NCBI GenBank assembly: GCA_002336245.1
Contig: DDDG01000029.1
Coordinates: 62,001-126,000 of the forward strand
Reading direction: 5' to 3'
Source: Flavobacteriales bacterium UBA1986
GTDB lineage: Bacteria; Bacteroidota; Bacteroidia; Flavobacteriales_G; Salibacteraceae
Length of the DNA: 64,000 nucleotides
In this document: in pieces, positions 25,107 through 33,111 of the stretch
Position numbering within the stretch: the stretch's first letter is position 1
How the letters are laid out: each line of letters begins with the position of its first letter
The notes under the pieces: model-generated
Databases searched by the model: none
What the model saw: the letters and a program-made list of their open reading frames with translations, nothing else
Told to the model about the DNA's origin: nothing
Translations under genes and position numbers: made by a program

Positions 25107-25337
25107 CTACTTAAAACGTTTGAAGATGCCAACCATAATGACGGCGAATCCACTGAGCACCAACAATGGCGCAACAGTAATCCGCATCGGGCTAAAGACC
25201 TCTGGGTTGAACACATCTGGGTTAGTTTGTTCTCCACCGGCCATGAGAATAAAGCCAAGAATCACACATGATGCGCCTCCAATAAAGAGGTAATAATTGT
25301 TTCGTTTGAAGGGCAAGCCCTCTTTAACTTCACTCAT
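25107..25337 (-). CDS. DUF3098 family membrane protein
   Basis: A 76-aa protein with two transmembrane helices (about residues 15-33 and 54-72) and an intervening polar loop. Small two-helix proteins of this family lie between ftsX and uppP in Bacteroidota. The function is unknown; association with cell division or envelope growth is inferred from position only. It overlaps the ftsX stop by four nt (ATGA). Confidence 0.85.
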   Translation of the reverse strand: MSEVKEGLPFKRNNYYLFIGGASCVILGFILMAGGEQTNPDVFNPEVFSPMRITVAPLLVLSGFAVIMVGIFKRFK

Positions 25338-26215
25338 TCCTGATAGAGTTTGTCGGTTTTAAGTCTGAGGTAGCGACTCACCACAAAGAAGGTACTGAAC
25401 CAAGTGATGAGAATGCCAAGCAAAAGTACAATTCCAAACAAGGTGATGAACAGCTGTTGGTCCTGAATGTCGAAGAGCGCCGGAAACTCATTTTGGGCAA
25501 AGTAAATTACAGCCGACAAGAAACCAATCGCAATGATGGAACCGTAAACTCCATTAAGAATTCCACGCCAAATGAAAGGTCTCCGAATAAATGAACTGGT
25601 AGCACCAACGAGCTGCATACTTCGAATGAGAAATCGTCGAGAATAGATTGCCAAGCGAATGCTGTTATTGATCAACGCAATTGCAATGACTAAGAGTAAA
25701 ATGCTGAAACCTAAAAGCACGAGACTAATGCGCTGGATGTTTTCATTTACAAGCGCAACTAGATTCCGCTGGTAAAAGACTTCCTTCACCTTAGGGTTTT
25801 GCATCAAGTCTGCTTCAATCCATTTAAGACTATCGGGGTTTGCATAATCGGCTTTGAGGTTTACATCAATGGAGGCTAAGAGTGGGTTGTATCCCAAGAA
25901 GTCGACAAAGTCTTCACCTAAATCTTCCTGCAATTCTTTGGCAGCGCGATCCCGATCAATGTATTCAGTTGCATGAACGTAGGAGGAAGCATCGAGAGAT
26001 TTTTGCAGGTGGGCAACCTCAACCTCTTTCACTTGATCTTTTAGAATCACGGTGAAGCCAATGTTCTCCTTCACATGCGTAGAAAGCTTCTGCGCTTGAA
26101 GAAGAATAAGCCCAATCAAACCCATCATGAAAAGCACCAAGCTGATGCTCACAATGACTGTGAAATAAGAGGAGCGCAATCTGCGCTTATTGAACTTGTC
26201 TTCCTTTTTACTCAT
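25334..26215 (-). CDS. ftsX: Cell division protein FtsX
   Basis: A 293-aa protein with an N-terminal cytoplasmic segment, a first membrane helix at about residues 20-43, a periplasmic extracellular domain (about 50-165) and three further helices, the last two framing the C-terminus. FtsX pairs with the ATPase FtsE and controls peptidoglycan hydrolases at the septum. FtsE is not adjacent here. It starts the cluster ftsX-DUF3098-uppP-truB-queA. Confidence 0.93.
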   Translation of the reverse strand: MSKKEDKFNKRRLRSSYFTVIVSISLVLFMMGLIGLILLQAQKLSTHVKENIGFTVILKDQVKEVEVAHLQKSLDASSYVHATEYIDRDRAAKELQEDLGEDFVDFLGYNPLLASIDVNLKADYANPDSLKWIEADLMQNPKVKEVFYQRNLVALVNENIQRISLVLLGFSILLLVIAIALINNSIRLAIYSRRFLIRSMQLVGATSSFIRRPFIWRGILNGVYGSIIAIGFLSAVIYFAQNEFPALFDIQDQQLFITLFGIVLLLGILITWFSTFFVVSRYLRLKTDKLYQE

Positions 26216-26225
26216 TCGGTTCCTG

Positions 26226-26233
26226 CGAAATTA
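26226..26233 (-). promoter_or_regulatory. -7-like element TAATTTCG upstream of ftsX
   Basis: One base off TAnnTTTG, ending 10 nt before the ftsX ATG, at the place expected for the promoter of the ftsX cluster. Confidence 0.4.
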
Positions 26234-26319
26234 CCGAAAGGAGAAAGCCCTTTGAAGGATTATTTTCTGAGAATTGAACAATGGGAAGTGAAGTAGAATG
26301 ACTCGTCTTCATGCTCGAA

Positions 26320-26913
26320 TTACAATTTCAAGGCATTCAAGATTTCCTCCACACATTCCTGGGGAGTTTTATGCTCAGTTTTTAAGTCGAGAAAGGGTTT
26401 TTCAGGAGTCTCGAAGGGAGAGTCAATTCCCGTGAAGTTTTTTATTTCTCCAGCGCGAGCTTTTTTGTACAATCCCTTTACATCGCGGGCTTCACAAATT
26501 TCGAGAGGCGTATTGACGAATACTTCTTTGAAGTTTTTTTCCCCTACAATTTCTCGTGCCAACGAACGGATCTCTTCCGTAGGAGAAACGAAGGAGTTGA
26601 GAACAATCAATCCGGCCTCAATCATCAAATGATTCACTTCGGCGATGCGGCGGATGTTCTCTTTTCTGTCTTCTTGAGAGAAGCCTAAATTGTTGTTCAA
26701 GCCAGTCCGCACATTGTCGCCGTCGAGCAACATGCTTTTCCAACCTGAATTGTAAAGGCTCTTTTCAAGCTCAAGAGCAATGGTGGATTTTCCAGAACCT
26801 GAGAGCCCTGTGAACCAAAGGCAAAGTCCTTTTTGCTCAAGAAGTCTCTCCCGGTCTTCGCGACTTAGGGAGCGATCGTGAATGGGAAATATGTTTTCAG
26901 GAATGTGCGCCAT
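26320..26913 (-). CDS. cysC: Adenylylsulfate kinase
   Basis: A 197-aa P-loop kinase that phosphorylates adenosine 5'-phosphosulfate to PAPS. The Walker A motif GLSGSGKST lies at residues 36-44, followed by LLDGDNVRTGLNNNLGFS and DRKENIRRIAEV, the nucleotide- and APS-binding blocks of CysC. The C-terminal FTGIDSPFE motif is also present. No sulfurylase subunits (cysD, cysN) are adjacent. The ATG at 26913 was preferred over 26988 because the latter adds 25 unrelated residues and crosses the promoter. The mRNA appears leaderless (TACATTTG ends 4 nt before the ATG). Confidence 0.94.
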   Translation of the reverse strand: MAHIPENIFPIHDRSLSREDRERLLEQKGLCLWFTGLSGSGKSTIALELEKSLYNSGWKSMLLDGDNVRTGLNNNLGFSQEDRKENIRRIAEVNHLMIEAGLIVLNSFVSPTEEIRSLAREIVGEKNFKEVFVNTPLEICEARDVKGLYKKARAGEIKNFTGIDSPFETPEKPFLDLKTEHKTPQECVEEILNALKL

Positions 26914-26917
26914 GACG

Positions 26918-26925
26918 CAAATGTA
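26918..26925 (-). promoter_or_regulatory. -7 element TACATTTG of cysC
   Basis: Exact TAnnTTTG, ending only 4 nt before the cysC ATG, so transcription probably begins at or next to the start codon. Confidence 0.6.
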
Positions 26926-26931
26926 GTATGC

Positions 26932-26939
26932 TATCTTTG
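26932..26939 (+). promoter_or_regulatory. -7 element TATCTTTG of deoC
   Basis: Exact TAnnTTTG ending 7 nt before the deoC ATG; it faces the cysC promoter and their elements are 6 nt apart. Confidence 0.55.
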
Positions 26940-26946
26940 ATTCTAT

Positions 26947-27846
26947 ATGTCCTTTATTGCACCAAAATCTCGTAGATCCATCGATCAAGTTGGAGTTCTT
27001 GAAAGAGCTGGTCGCTTTACCACTCGAAGCATTAAATCAAAGTCGAAAGTTGAAGGCCTAAAGATGGCTTTGTCGATGATTGACTTAACAACTCTAGAAG
27101 GTAAAGACACTCCAGGAAAGGTTCGACAGTTGTGTTACAAAGCCCGACACCTGCACGATTCATATGCCGGATTGCCAACGGTAGCCGCCGTTTGTGTATA
27201 CCCTAGTATGGTGAAAACGGCTAAAAAGAGTCTAGGTAGTTCTGGAGTAAAGGTCGCATCTGTTTCTACCGCCTTTCCGTCGGGTCAATCGGCTCAGAAC
27301 TTAAAAATTGAAGAGACGAAATATGCCGTAGGCGAAGGAGCAGATGAAGTCGATATGGTAATCTCGAGAGGAGCTCTTCTCTCGGGAGACTTGAATTACG
27401 TATTCGATGAAATTGCTTCCGTAAAAGCTGCTTGCGGTTCTTCCCGACTGAAGGTTATTTTAGAAACTGGTGAGCTCGACAACTTCGATCAGGTGCGTCT
27501 TGCTTCTGACATCAGCATGGAAGCAGGAGCGGACTTCATTAAAACAAGTACTGGAAAGATTAGTCCGGCGGCAAACATGCCGGTCACACTTATTATGCTT
27601 GAGGCCATTCGAGATTATTTCCTGAAGACCGGTAAAATGATTGGAATGAAGCCTGCCGGAGGAATTCGTACCGCGAAGCAATCGCTCCACTACTTGGTAA
27701 TGGTGAAAGAAACTCTTGGAGAAGACTGGCTGTCAAACGAATGGTTCCGTTTTGGGGCGAGCAGTTTGGCAAACGATATTCTCATGCAGTTGGTGAAACA
27801 GGAACAGGGAAATTACCAATCGATGAACTACTTTACAATCGACTGA
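26947..27846 (+). CDS. deoC: Deoxyribose-phosphate aldolase
   Basis: A 299-aa class I aldolase that splits 2-deoxyribose 5-phosphate into acetaldehyde and glyceraldehyde 3-phosphate. The Schiff-base lysine lies in ADFIKTSTGK, and GMKPAGGIRTA supplies the second conserved lysine. The N-terminal 40 residues before MIDLTTLEGKDTPGKV mark the longer form of DeoC that occurs next to aldehyde dehydrogenases. Its stop shares one base with the next gene, an aldehyde dehydrogenase, so the acetaldehyde can be oxidised by the co-expressed enzyme. Confidence 0.95.
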   Translation: MSFIAPKSRRSIDQVGVLERAGRFTTRSIKSKSKVEGLKMALSMIDLTTLEGKDTPGKVRQLCYKARHLHDSYAGLPTVAAVCVYPSMVKTAKKSLGSSGVKVASVSTAFPSGQSAQNLKIEETKYAVGEGADEVDMVISRGALLSGDLNYVFDEIASVKAACGSSRLKVILETGELDNFDQVRLASDISMEAGADFIKTSTGKISPAANMPVTLIMLEAIRDYFLKTGKMIGMKPAGGIRTAKQSLHYLVMVKETLGEDWLSNEWFRFGASSLANDILMQLVKQEQGNYQSMNYFTID

Positions 27847-29312
27847 TGAGTAAGAAGTCAAAGAATTTAGAACCAAATACAGGCTGGGATTTTGATCCAG
27901 CACCGGAAAAAGTTCCAGTTGAAATCAAGGCCCAGTACGACCTATTTATTGATGGGAAGTGGGTGAAGGCAACTTCAAAAAAATTTTTCAACACAATCAA
28001 TCCAGCAACGGAGGAAAAGCTTTCGGAGATATCTGAAGCTTCTGAGAAAGATGTTGATTTGGCCGTGAAAGCAGCCGCGAAAGCATTTGGTTCGTGGTCT
28101 AAACTCCCTGGAAAAGAGCGCGCCAAATACATTTATCGCATTGCACGAATTCTTCAAGAACGAGCTCGTGAGTTTGCGGTTTTAGAGACGATGGATGGTG
28201 GAAAGCCAATTCGTGAAAGTCGGGATGTTGATGTTCCGCTGGCAGCCGCACATTTTTTCTACCATGCTGGTTGGGCCGATAAATTGGAATATGCCTTTCC
28301 AGGCTTAAAGCCAAAACCAATTGGTGTTGCCGGTCAAATCATTCCTTGGAACTTCCCGCTGCTAATGGCTGCATGGAAAATTGCTCCGGCCATAGCTTGT
28401 GGGAATACTGTGGTTCTAAAACCTGCTGAAACGACTTCATTGACAGCCTTGAGGTTGGCAGAAGTCTTCGAAGAAGCTGGACTTCCGCCTGGAGTAGTGA
28501 ACATCATTACAGGAGCAGGAAGCACAGGTGCTGCTTTGGTCAATCATCCTGGAATTCAAAAGATTGCTTTTACTGGTTCTACGGAAGTCGGGAAAGTCAT
28601 CAGGCGATCAGTAGCTGGTTCAGGTAAAAAATTAACCCTCGAATTGGGTGGAAAAGCGGCGAACATTGTGTTCGAAGACGCCGCCATTGATCAGGCTGTA
28701 GAAGGCATTGTAAACGGCATCTATTTCAATCAGGGTCATGTCTGCTGCGCAGGTTCACGCCTATTCGTTCAGGAAAGTGTTCGAGAAGAAGTGCTGCAAA
28801 AATTAAAGTTTCGCATGCGTTCGCTTATTCTTGGCGATCCACTTGACAAGAATACCGATGTCGGTGCTATCAATTCTGCAGAACAGCTCAAAACAATTCA
28901 ACATTACTTGAGCCTAGGCAAGAAAGAAGGACTTGAAATGTATCAGAACGCCGGTGGAACACCAAAGAAGGGATTCTGGTGCCAGCCAACACTTTTTGAG
29001 GATGTTGCGCAGTCGAGCGTGATTGCTCAAGAAGAAATTTTCGGACCTGTTCTCGCTATTCAAACCTTCCGAACCATTGATGAGGTCATTCAAAAAGCCA
29101 ACAATACACCCTACGGACTTTCAGCCGGAGTTTGGACGGATAAGGGTTCGAAGATTTTTAATCTTACATCAGAACTTAAGGCTGGTGTGGTTTGGGCGAA
29201 TACCTACAATAAGTTCGATCCAACGTCGCCTTTCGGTGGATACAAAGAGAGTGGCTTCGGCAGAGAAGGAGGAATTCACGGATTGGCAGCATATTTAAAT
29301 CTAGAAGGATGA
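27846..29312 (+). CDS. Aldehyde dehydrogenase (catalytic, ALDH16-like N-terminal half)
   Basis: A 488-aa NAD(P)-dependent aldehyde dehydrogenase. Visible motifs: IPWNFPLLMA, FTGSTEVGK, the general base in LTLELGGKAANI, and the catalytic cysteine in GHVCCAGSRL (about residue 299). It is a complete single-domain ALDH preceded by deoC and followed immediately by a shorter relative without catalytic residues. The substrate is inferred to be acetaldehyde from deoxyribose catabolism. An in-frame start at 27741 lies wholly inside deoC and was rejected in favour of the TGATG junction at 27844-27848. Confidence 0.93.
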   Translation: MSKKSKNLEPNTGWDFDPAPEKVPVEIKAQYDLFIDGKWVKATSKKFFNTINPATEEKLSEISEASEKDVDLAVKAAAKAFGSWSKLPGKERAKYIYRIARILQERAREFAVLETMDGGKPIRESRDVDVPLAAAHFFYHAGWADKLEYAFPGLKPKPIGVAGQIIPWNFPLLMAAWKIAPAIACGNTVVLKPAETTSLTALRLAEVFEEAGLPPGVVNIITGAGSTGAALVNHPGIQKIAFTGSTEVGKVIRRSVAGSGKKLTLELGGKAANIVFEDAAIDQAVEGIVNGIYFNQGHVCCAGSRLFVQESVREEVLQKLKFRMRSLILGDPLDKNTDVGAINSAEQLKTIQHYLSLGKKEGLEMYQNAGGTPKKGFWCQPTLFEDVAQSSVIAQEEIFGPVLAIQTFRTIDEVIQKANNTPYGLSAGVWTDKGSKIFNLTSELKAGVVWANTYNKFDPTSPFGGYKESGFGREGGIHGLAAYLNLEG

Positions 29313-30187
29313 GCAGATTGGAAGTAGCTAAAACTTACAAGCTCTACATTGGAGGAAAGTTCCCAAGAACAGAATCGGGTCGGACCTACCAATTGAAGGG
29401 ACCTAAGGGAGAGAACATCGCGAACTTGTGTCAAGCTTCCCGTAAAGATTTTCGGGAATCTGTGATCCCAGCGCGAAAAGCACAAGCATCTTGGGCGTCA
29501 AAAACCGCCTACAACCGCAGTCAGGTATTGTACCGGCTTGCAGAAATGTTGGAAGGTAGAAAGGCGCAATTTGTCGACGAACTCAAGCAATCCGGGTTCA
29601 GTTTGTTAGAAGCAAAGAAGGAAGTTGAGGACAGCCTTGAATGTCTGGTTCATTATGCTGGTTGGGCCGATAAGTATCAACAGATCTTCAGTTCAGTAAA
29701 TCCAGTAGCGAGTTCACATTTCAATTTTTCGGTTTGTGAACCCAGCGGAGTTGTTGTTGCAACAGCGCCTCTTTCAAATCCGCTCCACGGACTTTGTTTC
29801 CTCGTTTCCGTATGCTTGGCCGGGGGAAATTCCTTGATCGTACTGGCCTCTGAGAAAACTCCTCATGTGGCCATTTCGTTTGCTGAAGTCGTTCATACTT
29901 CAGATGTTCCCGGAGGTCTGGTCAATATTCTTACAGGATTCGAAGACGAATTGGTGGAGCACTTTGCGAGCCATATGGACGTGAACGCAGTCATTTATGC
30001 GCGCAACAACAGCAAGGTTTCCCAGAAGATGGAGTTGGCGAGTGCCGACAATATGAAGCGCTATTTTAATTGGTCTGACTTGGAAGGCAAAATCAAATAT
30101 TCACCCTACTTCATTCGAGACCTTCAAGAAGTAAAAACGACATGGCACCCAATTGAACGCATCTCTTCTTCGGGCAGCGGTTATTGA
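29309..30187 (+). CDS. Non-catalytic aldehyde dehydrogenase-like protein
   Basis: A 292-aa protein aligning with the N-terminal NAD-binding half of ALDHs: the opening KTYKLYIGGKFPRTESGR, a VEDSLECLVHYAGWADKYQQ block matching HFFYHAGWADK of its neighbour, and VVVATAPLSNPLH where PWNFP stands in active enzymes. It ends before the catalytic region; there is no catalytic cysteine and the glycine motif GSTEVG is replaced. The start ATG overlaps the previous stop (ATGA). A tandem of active ALDH plus truncated pseudo-ALDH is the layout of two-domain ALDH16 proteins, here as two genes. A structural partner role is inferred. Confidence 0.8.
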   Translation: MSRLEVAKTYKLYIGGKFPRTESGRTYQLKGPKGENIANLCQASRKDFRESVIPARKAQASWASKTAYNRSQVLYRLAEMLEGRKAQFVDELKQSGFSLLEAKKEVEDSLECLVHYAGWADKYQQIFSSVNPVASSHFNFSVCEPSGVVVATAPLSNPLHGLCFLVSVCLAGGNSLIVLASEKTPHVAISFAEVVHTSDVPGGLVNILTGFEDELVEHFASHMDVNAVIYARNNSKVSQKMELASADNMKRYFNWSDLEGKIKYSPYFIRDLQEVKTTWHPIERISSSGSGY

Positions 30188-30276
30188 TTCTATTGAACTT
30201 GTAGTTTTTCATCGAGTTCTGAAACCAATGTTATAAATGCAGGTCGAATGAGTCATTTTTCCAAAAGCATATCTCC

Positions 30277-30284
30277 TATTTTCG
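30277..30284 (+). promoter_or_regulatory. -7-like element TATTTTCG of the cysQ operon
   Basis: One base off TAnnTTTG and 4 nt before the cysQ ATG. It marks the start of the surface-polysaccharide operon, with probably no leader. Confidence 0.4.
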
Positions 30285-30288
30285 CGGC

Positions 30289-31089
30289 ATGAATCGAACG
30301 CAACTTTTCTCAGAAGCCATTAAGGCCTGTATACTAGCATCTCGAGAAATCTTGAAGGTTTATGAAGGCGAGATAGAGGTTGAAATGAAAGACGACCGAA
30401 GCCCTCTGACCGAAGCAGACAAGCGCGCGAATGCGCAGATTGTAAAAATTCTTGAGGGAACGTCGGTGCCGATTTTGAGCGAGGAAGGGGCGGAAGTTTC
30501 TTTTCAGGAGAGAAGCTCGTGGACTTCGTTTTGGCTTGTTGACCCCTTGGATGGAACCAAAGAGTTCATTAAGAGAAATGGTGAGTTCACTGTGAACGTT
30601 GCATTGATCGAGGACAACTACCCAACATTTGGAGTGATTTACGTGCCGGTTGCGGGCTTGCTCTATTTTGGGGGCGTGGAATTGGGAGGTTCTTTCAAAT
30701 TGAAAACAGATTCCATCGACGATCTCAATCTCGAGTCCTTAATGAAAAGGAGTCAAAAACTTCCAATTGAAAAAGCAAACGAAAAACAAGCGAGAGTGGT
30801 TGGAAGCCGATCTCATATGTCGCCAGAGACGCTTGAATTTGTGGAAAGTCTGAAAGCTGAAGGCAAAGAAGTTGAAATGGTTTCCATGGGAAGTTCATTG
30901 AAAATATGCCTTGTTGCGGAAGGTTCAGCCGAATATTACCCTCGATTTGCTCCTACTATGGAGTGGGACACTGGGGCTGGCCAGGCAATCGCTGAAGCAG
31001 CTGGAAGGAGCCTTATAGATTGGACTACCAAGGAACGTAAACGATACAACAACGAAATATTGAGGAACAACTGGTTCCTTGTAAATTAG
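30289..31089 (+). CDS. cysQ: 3'(2'),5'-bisphosphate nucleotidase
   Basis: A 266-aa inositol-monophosphatase-fold enzyme that hydrolyses 3'-phosphoadenosine 5'-phosphate (PAP), a by-product of sulfotransfer or sulfate reduction. Metal and phosphate residues sit in ILSEEG, LVDPLDGTKEFI and EWDTGAGQAI. It opens the operon with gmd 4 nt downstream. Together with cysC at 26320 this supplies PAPS and removes PAP, but no sulfotransferase is in the window. Confidence 0.92.
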   Translation: MNRTQLFSEAIKACILASREILKVYEGEIEVEMKDDRSPLTEADKRANAQIVKILEGTSVPILSEEGAEVSFQERSSWTSFWLVDPLDGTKEFIKRNGEFTVNVALIEDNYPTFGVIYVPVAGLLYFGGVELGGSFKLKTDSIDDLNLESLMKRSQKLPIEKANEKQARVVGSRSHMSPETLEFVESLKAEGKEVEMVSMGSSLKICLVAEGSAEYYPRFAPTMEWDTGAGQAIAEAAGRSLIDWTTKERKRYNNEILRNNWFLVN

Positions 31090-31093
31090 CACT

Positions 31094-32182
31094 ATGTCAA
31101 AAGTTGCACTGGTTACTGGAGTTACTGGCCAAGACGGGGCTTACCTCACAGAATTCTTATTGAAGAAAGGATACACGGTCCATGGGGTCAAGAGACGTTC
31201 TTCGATGTTCAATACAGATCGAATCGATCATTTGTACCAAGATCAACATGAGAAGGATGTTAAGCTTTTCCTCCACTACGGGGACCTAACCGACTCCACC
31301 AACCTCATTCGAATCATTCAGGAAACACAACCAGATGAAATCTACAATCTGGCAGCGCAATCGCATGTGATGGTTTCCTTTGAGACACCCGAGTATACTG
31401 CAAACTCAGATGCTCTTGGTACTTTGAGAATTCTTGAAGCCATGCGAATTTTGAAAATGGATAAGACGGTTAAGTTCTACCAGGCTTCCACTTCAGAACT
31501 TTATGGTAAAGTGCAGGAAATCCCTCAGACGGAAACCACTCCTTTTTATCCAAGAAGTCCATACGGTGTTGCGAAATTGTACGGCTTTTGGATTGTAAAA
31601 AATTACCGGGAAGCCTACGGAATTTACGCTTGCAATGGTATCCTCTTCAACCACGAGAGCCCCATACGAGGGGAGACTTTTGTAACGCGAAAGATTACGC
31701 GAGCTGTAGCACGAATCCACTTGGGACTTCAGAAGAAACTATTCATCGGAAACCTTCACTCCAAAAGAGATTGGGGCCACGCAAAGGATTACATCGAAGG
31801 CATGTGGTTGATGCTCCAACAGGATAAACCAGATGATTACGTTTTGGCAACGGGAGAAACCCACTCAGTCAAAGAATTCATTGAAAAGGCCTTTTCTCAA
31901 ATTGAAGTAGAACTCAAATGGGAAGGTGAAGGCGTAAATGAAAAAGGAATTCGAACGGATACCTCAGAAGTGGTTGTGGAAGTCGATGCTAAATATTTCC
32001 GTCCAACAGAAGTTGAGCTGCTCGTAGGAGATTACTCCAAGGCGAAGAAGGAACTTGGCTGGGAACCTACTTATAAGTTTGAAGAATTGGTGAAGGAAAT
32101 GGTTCGTGAAGATGTGAAACTCTTCGAGCGCGATCGTTACTTGCAAGATGGTGGACACAACACCCTCAACTACCATGAATAA
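31094..32182 (+). CDS. gmd: GDP-mannose 4,6-dehydratase
   Basis: A 362-aa SDR enzyme converting GDP-mannose to GDP-4-keto-6-deoxymannose. The nucleotide-binding motif TGVTGQDGAYL is at residues 8-18, and the catalytic YGVAK (Tyr/Lys) follows RSP. FNHESPIRGETFVTRKI is the family-specific block. It precedes fcl with an 8-nt overlap, giving GDP-L-fucose for glycan synthesis. Confidence 0.97.
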   Translation: MSKVALVTGVTGQDGAYLTEFLLKKGYTVHGVKRRSSMFNTDRIDHLYQDQHEKDVKLFLHYGDLTDSTNLIRIIQETQPDEIYNLAAQSHVMVSFETPEYTANSDALGTLRILEAMRILKMDKTVKFYQASTSELYGKVQEIPQTETTPFYPRSPYGVAKLYGFWIVKNYREAYGIYACNGILFNHESPIRGETFVTRKITRAVARIHLGLQKKLFIGNLHSKRDWGHAKDYIEGMWLMLQQDKPDDYVLATGETHSVKEFIEKAFSQIEVELKWEGEGVNEKGIRTDTSEVVVEVDAKYFRPTEVELLVGDYSKAKKELGWEPTYKFEELVKEMVREDVKLFERDRYLQDGGHNTLNYHE

Positions 32183-33107
32183 GTCCGATAAAATCTACAT
32201 CGCTGGTCACCGCGGGATGGTTGGATCTGCGATTGGAAGAGCATTAGAGGCAGAGGGTTATACAAACATTGTAAGCCGCAGATCTTCGGAGCTAGACCTA
32301 AGAAACCAAGCTGCCGTAGCTGCTTTCTTTGAAGAAGAAAAGCCCAAGTATGTGGTTTTGGCGGCCGCCAAAGTTGGGGGCATTCAAGCCAATAACATTT
32401 ATCGCGCTGAGTTCCTCTACGACAATCTGATGATTGAGAGCAACATCATTCACCAAGCCTATGTGCATGGTGTTGAGAAGCTCCTCTTTTTGGGTTCTTC
32501 TTGCATCTACCCTAAGTTGGCCACTCAGCCGTTAAAGGAGGAGTATCTTCTAACAAACACCTTGGAGCCTACCAACGAACCCTACGCGATTGCAAAAATT
32601 GCAGGCATCAAAATGTGTGAGGCCTACCGCGACCAATACGGCTGTAATTTCATTTCGGCGATGCCGACCAACCTTTATGGTCCAAACGATAACTACGATT
32701 TAAACAACAGTCACGTTCTACCAGCTTTGCTCCGAAAGTTTCATTCTGCGAAAGTGGATGCCTCTGAAAGTGTTGAGGTTTGGGGAAGTGGTTCTCCGAT
32801 GCGCGAGTTTCTGCACGTTGATGACCTGGCGGAGGCTTGTGTTTATCTTCTCAAGAATTACAACGACAAGCAATTTGTCAATATTGGAACTGGAACGGAC
32901 GTGACCATCAAACAACTCGCGGAAACGATCAAAGAGATTGTTGGTTTTCAGGGAGACCTCATTTGGAACACAGAAAAGCCCGATGGTACGCCTCGTAAGC
33001 TGATGGATGTGAGCAAAATGCATCAGATGGGGTGGAAACACAAAATTGATTTGCGTGAAGGCATTCAACGTGTGTACGAAGAAGTCCAGCACATGGATTT
33101 CGCATAG
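32175..33107 (+). CDS. fcl: GDP-L-fucose synthase
   Basis: A 310-aa bifunctional epimerase-reductase that makes GDP-L-fucose from the Gmd product. Motifs: IAGHRGMVGSAI at the N-terminus, SSCIYPK, and YAIAK (catalytic Tyr-Lys). A longer in-frame start at 32148 was rejected since the ATG at 32175 directly precedes the Rossmann strand and overlaps the gmd stop. Confidence 0.97.
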   Translation: MNKSDKIYIAGHRGMVGSAIGRALEAEGYTNIVSRRSSELDLRNQAAVAAFFEEEKPKYVVLAAAKVGGIQANNIYRAEFLYDNLMIESNIIHQAYVHGVEKLLFLGSSCIYPKLATQPLKEEYLLTNTLEPTNEPYAIAKIAGIKMCEAYRDQYGCNFISAMPTNLYGPNDNYDLNNSHVLPALLRKFHSAKVDASESVEVWGSGSPMREFLHVDDLAEACVYLLKNYNDKQFVNIGTGTDVTIKQLAETIKEIVGFQGDLIWNTEKPDGTPRKLMDVSKMHQMGWKHKIDLREGIQRVYEEVQHMDFA

Positions 33108-33111
33108 TGGG

